A DNA stretch of 64,000 bases from Trileptium ribeirensis (taxonomy: Eukaryota > Nematoda > Enoplea > Enoplida > Thoracostomopsidae): assembly GCA_030248225.1 (NCBI GenBank), contig JASANE010021072.1:1-64000 (forward strand), in the 5' to 3' direction. The stretch's first letter is position 1. Each line of letters starts with the position of its first letter. The notes beneath the pieces were generated by a model. That model was not told where the DNA came from. It saw nothing but the letters and a program-made list of their open reading frames with translations, and made no database searches. The translations under genes and the position numbers were made by a program. Below are positions 10,301-22,500 of this stretch, one piece after another.

Positions 10301-11250
10301 GAAAATAAAAAAATAATTCAGCGTGCTCAAACACCGCGATATAACACAATTTTTTGCTTTCCTAAATGTTTGACCGAATAATATTCTTTTTGTTCAAAAC
10401 TGTTGTTATACACCTTGCCAAACTCACACACCAAGTTCCCTGTACTGAAAATATTGAGCATGACAAGATTAGTCATTCTGTATATGTGATTATATGTATA
10501 TAATATATGTAACTTCTGTGCAGTGTACTGTTTCTGTATTGATCTAAACGACGCGCTTATTGTGCCATACACAATCCAGAATTTAACACATCAATTATCA
10601 GTACGAAATATAAAAATGTTGCTTGCACTCCTCTCTAACCAAATCTACACAACATATCCCAGCTTACTCAGTTTTATCTAAAACAGGTCAAACTTAAAGA
10701 GTACTAGTATTATAAGCAATATGATTGAATGTGTATAAAAATGTTTCCATTTTCGGGAAAAATGACATCATTCTCGGTTAGTCGAGTTTGATGTACTATG
10801 CCATATCAAACATATTAGTAAACGTATAAATGATATGATGATAGAATAATAAATTGATAATCACTTCTGACTGAAGTATAATATCATAGTTATGCAAAAA
10901 AACGTTACATAATATTGGAATAGTACTACACAAAACTATGACATTGTTCCTCAGCGACCAAAGGGAATAAGCTTGAACACGATTTTTTGTTTGACTTGTT
11001 ATAAAATACACACGTAGATATATGTATATATATATACGTATCATTTTATATAAAATCATCGCTTTTATATAATTGCTTTCGAATAATTTATGTATGCGTA
11101 GTGATCGCAGATGTGTTGTGATAGGTATAGATGCAAAGTGGCCAAATCATATATACCGCTTTATTCTAAACAAATACAGATAAAGCTTTTGATGTCCACA
11201 AGTAAATATGTGATCGAGTAGACCTCTAGTTTGCTTAACCCACGCTAGCA

Positions 11251-11253
<3 letters not shown>
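10301..11253. other. AT-rich stretch, nothing recognised
   Basis: No gene, RNA or element recognised. Short frames of 80-90 codons on the minus strand have random-looking composition. Confidence 0.4.

Positions 11254-11329
<76 letters not shown>
11254..11329. repeat. (TA)n microsatellite
   Basis: About 38 uninterrupted TA units, with a second shorter TA tract at 11337-11349. Length is likely polymorphic. Confidence 0.97.
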
Positions 11330-11331
<2 letters not shown>

Positions 11332-11339
11332 ACTTGTAT

Positions 11340-12182
11340 ATATATATATGCGTGTGGGGGTCATTAATCAACCACCACACTTGTGTGGGGGCCATCTGTC
11401 ACCCCACTTCCCCCACCACTGTGTGGGGGGGGTAAAACCCCTTAAAACCCCCCCCCAAGAAAATAAGCGTATTTACGTTTGATATCACAATTAAAAATTT
11501 TTACTTTAACTTCCAAGAAAGATGTTCGCTAATATTCGCGATGTAATCATTAATCGGTCAAGCTTTTGTCCCATAACGTACTGGAAGCGTTGTTTAAAAC
11601 CAAGATTTTTGGATCCTATCAGTTTTTAAAAATTGCTTGTATACAGAACAAGCGATCTTCAATCGCTAATTTCAAAAGAGGATGGTGGGCGACACATGTT
11701 AAGTTTACTCGGGCAAAAGGGGAATATCAAGTGCCGGTAAATCAAGACCTAGATTGCTCTAAGTTAGCACTTACTAGCCGCCCAGAATTGAGATTTGGTA
11801 GCGAGCTGTTTGGGTACATTAAACAGCACGTCTATGCTTTGCATCCTGCAAACCGGATTTATTGCCTGAACAGGAGTATGCGTTTGTTTTCACACCCGTT
11901 TCATACGCATGTATTTTCAAACTGTTAGTGATTCGCGTACAAACGATTTCATGCAGAATTTACGTTGCAATGGACACACGATATGGAAGTTACGACTACC
12001 CAAAGTCTATAACACAACATTAAAAATATAGCGTGCATGACACCAGTTCTACCACCTTATCTTGTAATCCTAGAAGCTGGTGCATTACTGTTTTTGATGC
12101 TATCGTAGCCACAGTCTGAAGGAGCGTCCAAATTCTTTTACTGCATGGCGTCGTAAACCCTACAGTGATAATAGCTCATTCA
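11340..12182. other. G/C-tract segment and unassigned sequence
   Basis: 11345-11460 has alternating short GTGTGGGGG and CCCCAC tracts that form small inverted repeats, like the GTGGGGG phrases near 24000, 34950 and 35980. A plus-strand frame of 120 codons at 11566-11928 is open but resembles no family known to me, and no splice or promoter context supports it. The rest is featureless. Confidence 0.4.
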
Positions 12183-12444
12183 CTTTAAAACTGGAGGGAT
12201 AAATTTTGCCAAAATTTACTGGGTGCTATACAGATCACTCCAAATTTGAAAGTTTGTGGATGCTGCGAGATTTCATGCGCCCAGAGTTTTCTTGGTGCTT
12301 ACCGTATAAGACAATACCCAGTAATTTTACAATTTATGAATTATGGTAATAAAGTGCACTTACTTAGTAATTTACCAGGCGCAATTAAGACCCAGTAATT
12401 TTATTTTTTGTGGGACAAATTTTATCCCCACCTCAGTTTTAAAG
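12183..12444. mobile_element. Inverted-repeat MITE, about 262 bp
   Basis: The left end CTTTAAAACTGGAGGGATAA is mirrored on the right by TTATCCCCACCTCAGTTTTAAAG. The inverted repeat is about 30 bp with few mismatches (AAATTTTGCC / GGGACAAATTTT further in). The core carries two direct CCCAGTAATTTTA phrases (about 12309 and 12391). There is no ORF. The target duplication is unclear, so the superfamily is open. Confidence 0.65.
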
Positions 12445-12491
12445 AGGATCATCTAATAGTTGATACTGTCTCGTGCACCGTCTGATTATTA

Positions 12492-13626
12492 CTGGGTAAC
12501 TGTAACCGAAATTAGCCTGAACCGGAACAGCAAAGTTTAGTCGGGATCGGAATCTGGTTTCACCAATAACGTAAAATAAAGATTAATGAGCCTCTTGTTT
12601 GTTGAAGTGAATGATGCTCTTATAGAGTTAATTTATTGGCCCGTTAAACACGCTGGTGATCTAGTTCCAATACAACCAAACAAAAGAATTTATTAACTCA
12701 GCAAAAAATAAAAAATAAGCATGACAAACATTTTCAATCAGAATTTTTCATCTTGGAAATGTAGGAATTATTCATCTTCAGCCTATATTAACTAAACACA
12801 GCCATGTGGGTACTTTTAGTAGCTGGTTTACAAATTTAGAGATCTACACTCTATGTTCGAATTTGAACCGGTCCAGCTTGATGTTCACAACACAGCATGA
12901 CTTGATTAAAAATAATTGAGCCGTAATTTTTAAATTGAACTTTGCACCACGACAGAATATACAGTTCTGGGCATTATGGTGTACGATTGGCTAACATAAA
13001 TTGTCACAAGCTGCAGCCATTGAGCTTGTAAATCAGTAGACATTGGAGAAAAATACCACATCTGCAACGTAGTCGCAAACTGTATTTACTGACGCAATGC
13101 GGAGTAGTATCACAGTTTTTCTCATTTACAGTATTCTGTTCATAAAATTATAGCATAACTTCAATTATTTTATTTTAGAGCCGGTTAATCCAATAATTTA
13201 CAGTTTTCTTCGGAATAACACGAATTATACATTAGTAAAGGGAGGCGATAAGACATAGAGCAAAATTTTGTCTAGTTTGTGTTCCGTAAGTTGCAAGCAC
13301 ATTCAACGTGACGCAGTTTACGCAGGGCTATAATAGTGGAAGGCATTTTTTTGTGCTGGCGAACCAAAACACTGACAAACGACATCTTAATCGATAAATA
13401 TTATCAACTTCCTCAGTCTGTTTAAACTCCCATAGAGATAATAATGTCAACGTATTACATTAAATTCAATGAAAAAAATTTTTGAACATATTTTAAATCC
13501 ATTGTACCTTCATTTTGTCTTACTATGTATAAATTTCGAAGACCCAGTTCCGGTTCCGTATCTGGCTTGGCCAGTTCCGGCTGCTGATTCCGATTCCGGC
13601 AAATTTCGATTGCGGTTACTTCCATA
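12492..13626 (+). mobile_element. H1 hAT-type MITE copy, old
   Basis: Degenerate copy of the family best seen at 29212-30380. The left end is CTGGGTAACTGTAACCG and the right end CAAATTTCGATTGCGGTTAC-TTCC. Internal blocks (GGAGGCGATAAGACATAGAGC near 13241, ACGCAGTTTACGCAGG near 13312) align in order. No target duplication could be read. It has no coding capacity. Confidence 0.75.
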
Positions 13627-16497
13627 TATGAATATTCCTCTTATCTTGTAGCAAAAGTTTATCTCAATTATATATTATATATTAACGACGCTAAGCGAAA
13701 ATATTCGAAGTGTATAAATCAAAACTTGTTGCCAAAATTTAGCATTTATATCACCATGAAGCATCCCACAGGGGTATAGATGAGGGAATAACCGCAATGA
13801 ACGATTTTAACCGGCACCAATGAACCCAAAAGCGAGCCGCGAGCCGTTCAAAATTTGTCATCGCACTGGCCAGCCTGCTTCAGTGTGTGGAAAAAACCCA
13901 GAGTCAAAATGAGTGTACCAGTGGCACGTCTATATTGAAACATATTTAAAAAGACACATTCGGCAGTTCTAACATGATATGACAGTTTTTCGACACTCAC
14001 CATGCCGCACTTGCGAGGATAAGCCACTAGTACCTGTGATATAACTCTTGGTGTGCGGCGTACATCTCTTTTCACGGTATGAAATGATCACACTCACATA
14101 AATACAAAAAATGAAATAATATTGTGGTAATAGATCTTATTGTAGAGCGACCTACCAAACATCCGCTAATCAACAATAACTAAAGCTTCCAACAAAACCT
14201 AGAACTGATAAATTGTAAAAACATATATCCAGCGAGTCACCAGAAATTACAGTACAGTGCGTACATTTTTGACAGCGACATAACGGTTCGTTTCTACAAA
14301 ATATTATATAATTCACGGAATAAACAGTATAACACTCGGACATTACGTATAGATAGTAATATGCATAATCTGGATAAACAATTGCTATATTTACGACATA
14401 GAGACATTACACATAATATACTGGGCATGCTTGGAGGGTACAGTTTTACAAATCACGGAATTCGTACTTACTAATCTTTGGGTAAATAATACAATGCTCG
14501 CGTTCTAGTATTTATACTACATTCAGCCGCTAGAATGACCCTGGACTAGGTATAGGAAACCCAGAGTGCTTCAGAGATTTTATGTTACATTGAGAACATA
14601 CTTAACACAGGTTCTAACCAGGAAGCTAATGCTAACGTTTAGTTTTCTATTATAAAACGGAAATACAAGGGTTTCGATTTTTGTAATGCCATGTTGTCCA
14701 TATTGCAAGTTAAATTAGCTCTTTCGATATTATGCCATTTCTTTATTTTGGAAGCAGCTCCCACAACTAAATGCGAAACGGGAATTTATACTTTCAGGTC
14801 CTAAAATTGCAATTTTGGCAAGTGTAAAAGAAAGAATAGCATACACGAAATTGGTGCCAAATTACTAAAATGACCCATATTGCCAATTTTACAACTAAAA
14901 TGACAGCAGACATAACCAACCAAATAAACAGACATATCAAGGGGTCAATTAAAAAACTGACCGCCAATAGGTAGCCCTCAAATTGGAAATAATATGGTTA
15001 AGCTATCCATCAGTTTTCTCTAAAATAGTACGAGATGCAATTAGTTTTCTAGTGGACAAGCACAATCGAGAACAAACTAAAAAAGAACGAGTAATAAAAC
15101 TATGGAGGAGCACCTTTAAAAACTGTCTTCAAGAGTTTTGTCGAATAGCGAAGCCCAAATGTGCGATTTCGCAATAAGCTTTTTCATTAAAAATAGTTCG
15201 GACGCCGATACACATGTAAAAAGTTGAGACATCGAAAAGATAAAAATAACTAACCATCGCTTTACCATTTAATGATGGTTAAACGTCACGCAACACCAAC
15301 TCACCCTTATAATATTAATTGCCCTAGGTGACGCGAAAAAATATGAGACGGGAAAGGCTATGGGTAATTTCGTTTAGGGGGTCAAGAAGGTCCACAAAAT
15401 TTTTTTGTAACATTACCGAATCAAATTACTTGGCAACAAATATCGAATAAATACAAAATCAACTATGCGTTTCCAACAATGCGCCAACCCTGGTACCAAA
15501 AAAAAAATTCATACTTCTCCATCCGCGTGACCCTATAATTGTGGGCTCTGTTCTCCGACAGCGCACAAACTCTGTTGTCTGCAACAGGGTTAGTGAGTTC
15601 TCTGCGAAAACATGGTTAAACGCGATAAATAGCTTGTACATAGTTACATGGGTCAAAAATCAGTTTCCAGAGGACGCTCTTTCCTCAGTATAGATAATGA
15701 TTTATACCGGTACACGTAAACGTTCGTTGAGTTGAGAAGAGTAACTGAGGTCACTACCAAAGAAAATTATTATTTGCATCTTGTTAGCCAAATACTAAAC
15801 AAAGGCGAACGTAGTTGTTGCTAATCAAAAATGTGTTACGATTAGCGTGACGTCGCTTACAGCACGGCGTTGGTGCTCGTGGCAGCGCTTTTTTTGCAAG
15901 CAAATGTAGAAACGTGTCGTAGCTCTATGTTTGTGAGACCAACGATGAGGCACCAAGAATGTCAAAAGTAGTTATATGGTAACGCCTGAATAGTGACTGC
16001 CGCCTTTCGAAAGAGTGTTATAACACGTTTCGAACAACGAGCGAACATAGAGCAAGCAACGATCATTTATGGGGGCTCTCTGCGCTGATCATTTTTATGT
16101 CGTATATATTAGCGTCAAGCCTATAATTATGTAGCCACAAAATTTACCAGCGGTGACAACAGACGAAAGTAACTTTCTGCTAGCTTAGGTACACCTGAGC
16201 ACCATTATATTAACAAATTAATCAAAACTATTGCTTACTTCTCTGTATGATACGACGTGGTACAGAATCGATATAAGCGCTAGTTACAATGTCCCAGCAA
16301 CATTACTCTATTTTAATTATCTAAGTGCTTTTGATTAAATAATATTATAAGGGTATTATATTTTGAAGCCAAAATGTTGGTGTCGAACTCTGGAGTGTTA
16401 GCGCCTGAAATCTGATGCCAGAACACAAAAGTCCACCATGCTGATATCAGCACTATAATAACTTAAGGAAAATGCAACACAGCAACTTAGTCTGATC
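13627..16497. other. Intergenic stretch 3' of the neurabin-like gene
   Basis: No gene or recognised element. 15950-16090 contains a worn inverted segment (GACTGCCGCCTTTCGAAAG … CGAGCGAACATAGAGC) that resembles the small TA-type MITE family at 27438 and 59874. Confidence 0.4.
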
Positions 16498-16503
16498 TTT
16501 ATT
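16498..16503 (-). terminator. Polyadenylation signal AATAAA of the neurabin-like gene
   Basis: TTTATT on the plus strand (AATAAA on the minus strand), 16 bases beyond the TAA at 16520. It is the first canonical hexamer after the terminal exon and marks the likely gene end. The implied 3' UTR is only about 40 bases. Confidence 0.7.
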
Positions 16504-19500
16504 AATCACTAAAACATTATTATAAACGAATAAACCAACCTGAATACTGGCGATTAGGCGCAGGATAGTAGCGTTGCTGGTACTGGTTGGCTGTAGTTAG
16601 TGTATTTGTATGTCGGGAACCAGGTAGAATAGCTGCTGTCGACTCTGTAAGCATATCTTTGTTGCGACTGTTATTTGTTGAGCTGTCGCTGATTTCAGTG
16701 ATTCTTTTGGCTGTAAATATAAAAGCTCTGAAAATTTTGCGAGTTATGACGTAAAATGTTACTTAACTTTGCTTTCAAAAATAAGTAAGATTGGAATAAA
16801 TTAATGTAAAAATATATAAACATCTTACACCAAAGAGTTCAATCACAGATTGTATTATCCAAGGCATGCCTTAGGGTCTTCAGGCAAAACACGAGTACTA
16901 CTTGCCGATATCTTGAAGAACAATACGCTAACAAAAAAATTTAGGTATCCGTAATGATTTGAATCAACTGCGCAGCGGAGAGAAGATGCAGAAACGGTAT
17001 GCGCTGGTAAGAAGTGTTATATGACACACCGCAGTATAAGTTAACAAGGTAAATATCTAAGCAAATAATTTTAATTCATAGCTCAAAAAAGGCATGTGTT
17101 ATGATCGCTATTACACCAGAGCACGCCGCCGTATAAATATCTCAAAATAAATGCCGAATATAAGACTCCATATCTGATATAAAAATATCATTTGAAATGG
17201 TGTCTTTCCCAAATGTAGCAGGAAAAAGTCCTCCATGTGTATCAAACTCCCACAGACTTCCCAGTTCATACCCCTTAGCTAAATTTTGCACCCGCACCAT
17301 TTTCATGTGTCTAGGTGTATTTCCCTGCGCAACTAAAAATTAGCCAATTTTTCTTTGCTAAGATAAAATTGCTAATTTTCCCTCAAAAACCTCGAAATCA
17401 TCTCCTGCCAGGCTAAAAATAAAAGGCTAAAAATTTCCCCTTCCAGATAAGTACAAATGAAAAATAGTCTCTAATTACATACATTTTTTGTGTTTTCTGA
17501 TAGTTAATGTTTCAGGTTAACTGGGAGACAGTAACACGAAATGACGGAATCACTTCCAGGCACATATTTTCTGATCCTTCAGTTCCGAACTATATAAAAC
17601 TTCCACAGATAATATTTTGGTACTTTGCAGAAACGATAATTGTGGAAGCGTAATGCATATAGTATATCAATAGTACCTTACATTGCTAGAGTAAAATTTC
17701 CAATCATTACTGCAATTATAACAAAATTAAGATTTGAGAAAACTATGAAGAGCCCGACGCCTAAAGGTGACACATGTGCCGGGGTAACGGAGTAATCATA
17801 CCAAGGGATTGGACACGAATAACAACGCCAAGGCGGATTCTTATTTGTTAGAAGTATTACTAGTTGTATAATACACGATTAGCAGGATGTATTAAAGCCA
17901 CGGTTGCAATCAACAGGGTTAACCAGCAAGGGCGCAAACGAGAAAATAATCTGGGGAGGACGGGCCACAGTGTCATTACAATAACTAGGGCGGACGGGAT
18001 GAAGTGCCATCTACAACAATTGCACGGTTATGGGCGTACTGGTTACCATGAGTTCATATAAACATACATGCTTGACCAATTTGATAGAGTTTTGGCGTCT
18101 ACGTGTCCATTACCCAGACATTTCTATAAAATTCATACGCATTGTTGACCAACTTGACAAATTTCTGCGGGGGTACGACCTGCTTATATGGTCGCCCGAG
18201 ACATATTTCTGGGAGGACACGTCCCCGTCACCCACGATGTTTGCTCCCATTTTAACCAGGGGCTGTTACCTTGATATTGCACATGTGAGATTTGCTTCGC
18301 AAACAAGAAACGAACACAACAGGTTAACGGTTGACAGAAATACTAGTAAATTTATCGAGATTGCAGAACGTAGTGAACCATAGGTACACCAACGCATTTT
18401 GCGTGCACAGCCAATCAGCTCTCGATTGCATACGTCGATATGCTATATCTGAATATTACACAATACGGTACAAGTTAGAACAAAACTAACACCGGCAATA
18501 AGTTTCGCATGCCTGAACTCGCGTGCAAGCTATCACCAACCCCCCAAGTCCAAGCTACTAGTCTGCCAGGACGTCTCAAAAAATTTGGAATTTTGGATCT
18601 AGAAACCATGGGGGCGCCATGGCCCAGTACCGATGGAACTATGAGTCGCACAGTAAAACCAACACCGGCAATGAGTTTCCCATGGCCGAAAACCCCTAAG
18701 CGAAACTTTTCAGTCGCCCAGGACGTCAGAATATTTTTTTCGAATTTTGGGTCGAGCGACCATGGGGCGCCATACCCCCGTAGCTCAACCTCATAACTCC
18801 ACAACCGGAGCCTTATTCGAAAACCAAAAATGCGCATCGGAATTTATCATTTTACTATGAGATAAAACCAACCAGAGAAAAAATTCTAAAGTTAAGGTAA
18901 AAATAACCTTGCTTCCGTGAAGGGTACTAAAAGGGGGTAAAAACCCTTGTTTGGACCTCTGACCCCGAACCATGGGGGAGCCATACCCCCGTACCCATGG
19001 AACACAGCAATACCAACACCGGAAATGAGTTTTCCATGCCTGAAAATCCAAAAGTGTGACTTTTCAGGCGCCCCGGCGTTAGAAAATTTTTTCGAATGTT
19101 GGTTCGAGGAACCATGCGGCATACCCTCGCACCTCAACTCAAGCCCCATAACTCCATAACTGGAGTCTTAATCGAAAAACAAAGAATACGAATGGGTATA
19201 TATCATTTTACTTTGAACTAAAACAAACCAGAGAAAAAAATTCGAAAGTTAAGATAAAAATAACCGTGCTTTCGTGAAGGGTACTAAAACGGGATAAAAG
19301 GGCAAAAAACCCACATTTTGACCCCAGACACAGACCCCAAATCAAAGAAAAAACGTTGGGGGATGGACATGGTTATATATGTCGGTTCGAATGAGCCCAA
19401 GATCATGAACATTGGGTAAGTAGTTCCCGAGTTATGGCCGATCACACACACACAGAAACGGAATTTATCAGCTTTCATCTTTACAACACATAATCTCCAC

Positions 19501-22500
19501 TATGTTCTGATTAGAATAATACCTAAAAATGTACAATGAACAAAAATGAAGTTTAACACTGCACAGCTTTAGTTATATGACATGTCATGTCCGGTTTGGC
19601 TCACCAGCCACTTAAGTCTTCCTTAGCACCCAAAGAACACAAGGCATTTATACGTATTAGCGAGAATAAGCACGACGTGACCAAACATGTCGCTATGTTT
19701 ATCTCTTTCCAAGATCAAAACAGTGCTTAAGGAATTTAAGCTGGGAAACCACCGCTACTACACTATGCGGAAACCAAGAAGTATGTATCTGGGTGGATAC
19801 TCCCCGGATTAGCTAGGAGAACCCCCCCACATTACTTGGGGTGTTATAATTGCATATATTGTTTACAGTTCATATCTCGCGACAGTGGCGACATATCGAA
19901 AACGGAAGCCGGAATCATCTATTGAGACCTAAAATTTTGCTGAATATAATATTTACAGTCACGGAGAAAAGTAAGGACGGAAAAAACCAAAGCAATTACG
20001 TCGTCGGCGTCCAGCCGAAATTGCTTCCGTCCGCGCCTGCACTTACTTTTGTCCGTGACTGAAACCTTGTGTGGGCCGACCCAATTCGGTCGCTGTGGGT
20101 GCGAATATAATTCACCGACCTTATGCCTGACATATTGGTTTTTAGATCTCAGCATGTTATTGCGTTTTTGTGCCTTCAAACGAGTGTTTATTAGGTTATT
20201 GAGCACGCAGAATACGATGGTTTTGTTATGCAGAGCCCATCCTAACTATATATATTTTTCAGTGGTTTTAAGTTCCACAAATCACATTTCCAAAATGTGG
20301 TCTATCTAAAATTTTTGTTCGGTTATATATTGTGAGCAGGGCATCAAGAATGATAATATAACAACTATAATAAAGGCATAAAATAATATCAGTATTTTTC
20401 AGTATGCTGAATACGTTACCTAGAGTCCAACACGAATATTTTTTTACCTTTTAGTGGTTTCAATCGGTTGGGTTCGATGGACCCGATTTTGACAATAGTA
20501 TGTATTCATTTTGCTTGTTTATCTACATTATTACGAGCACAGCATCCAGAATGGTCTATAATAAGAGTTCTTACTGTACGCTCAATACGAAGGCTTCATT
20601 ATCTACAGTTCAGCGCGACTATTTTATACATTTTCAGTGGTTTACAAAGAGTTTAGAGTGAACGTACCCGGTTTCTATGATACAGTATAGTCTTAAATTT
20701 GGTTATATTGCTTTCGGGACAAAATTACTCAATATAGGTTCTTCGGTACATTGACTACGATCCTGCAGCTGTACCGTACCTTGGCTTTGAAAAAATTTAC
20801 AGGGTTGTCTGAATTTTACCACTACTAAATTTCACATTTTCCACGATTTTCTGAGCCTTTTCATATCAAGTGTTCTGTTTTTACGCAGCAATTTTTAATT
20901 TGCACCATGTAAAATAATCCAAAAATACCAAAATATTAGAGCTCTCTAGTCCTCTGCTTGCGGCTAAATTTAAAATACGGTCAATTCGGGCATCTTGATA
21001 TGGAAAAAACGGTTTTTGTGTGACTACACCTTAATGTGGTGTGAGGTGTTTGAGATCTTTGGTGCAACAATAGTCAAACTTGTAAGGTCCAAGAAGCTGC
21101 TGTTTGATTTAGCCGATATGGCTGTGTTGCAACAATTTTTTTTCTGTTCGCGCCATACCAAGACACCCTCCACTCCGGATGTCTTGGTACTGCAAATTAT
21201 AGGACACTATTTAACAGCTGAGTAAAAATGCGAACGAACGCTCCGGGTCTCATGATATTATCTTATATAGTTATTGCGATATGACAATTTTAATTTAACG
21301 TGTGTCTTGGTATGAGGCGGCTATCTCGGTATGTCGTAAACAATACACGAGCGGGTGTCTTGGTACGGTTTTGGCTTTTTAAAAAACAAAATTTGGAACG
21401 TATGTAGGGAAACAAATACAAAGATAATAGGTATAAAACAGCAAACCAAAGTTACGAATGTAAAATAGGCCCTTACATTCAAATTACGTAGCTATGAAAA
21501 AAGCGATCAAACTTCAGTCTAAACAAAATCAAGACAAAATGCGCAGTGCTTAATCGGGTCAAACGATGCTCAGATTTAAAAAATAGCTACGTATGGTCAG
21601 ACCTCGTAAAGTTACCGATCGGCGAACAACTACGTAAATAGAAATATCGTAAACTTGTACGCATAAAACACAGAGTGAGTTGCAACAACTGGAGTGACTA
21701 TTTTGAATACATTATTTTTTTGCAAACTTCTTAGGAATCTGCTGCGCAAGCTTACGTGAAATTCTATCACTAGTATCTTCATCGATAACAAATTTCGTTA
21801 GCTCTCGAACATTCTTCATTGTAACTTCGACTTTCTCCAGAACATCGTCGTAAGCTACATCCACCTCATCCTGTTGTTCGAATGTAAAGCTGGTGGCCGG
21901 ACCTTTGGGTCGGAGGCAATTTATTCGAAGACCTGATGTGTTAACGCTAACAGCGGAAGCTAGATACCACTGACGACTCCATACAACCGCGACAAATTCT
22001 CCGGCATGTAAGTTATGTGGTCCAATTTTTACAGCCAGAAGTTCAGAACGCAGCTTGAGATAGCTGGAGCAACACGGAGCATCTGCAGCGTGATTTCTCC
22101 GAGGAGCAGTTTTTTTCGCCTTCTTCGGTAGAGCACGCTGTGGGACGTACTCTTCGTCTTCCGACGGAACATACTCGGAACCTGAACTTACTCCAACATC
22201 GACAGGTACACCTGGCACCATGTTGAATTTTTTCTTTCGTACCTGCCGCCGCTGCGGCCGCGTAATTTCATCCAAAATTTGCTCAACACTATCGCGCATA
22301 GCAGCAGCTGGTGTTACATCAGGCTCTGCTGCTGCTGCATTGTTAGACGGTGCAGCAAATTTCTCTAGTGCATGTGATTTGTTGAAAGGAGCCAAACCAG
22401 CACTTCGGAATCCGCTGCATATTATGCTGGAGAGACGATCGTTTCCGTCAGGCTCTAGACGGGCGATAGCGTTCTTAAATAAGGCGGGAAATATTTCTTT

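Noticed and set aside
11566..11928. 120-codon plus-strand frame
   Set aside because: No recognisable domain and no supporting context. Length is within what chance allows in 64 kb.
18030..18383. 117-codon plus-strand frame
   Set aside because: No family resemblance, runs into an R2 repeat, and there is no splice or promoter context.
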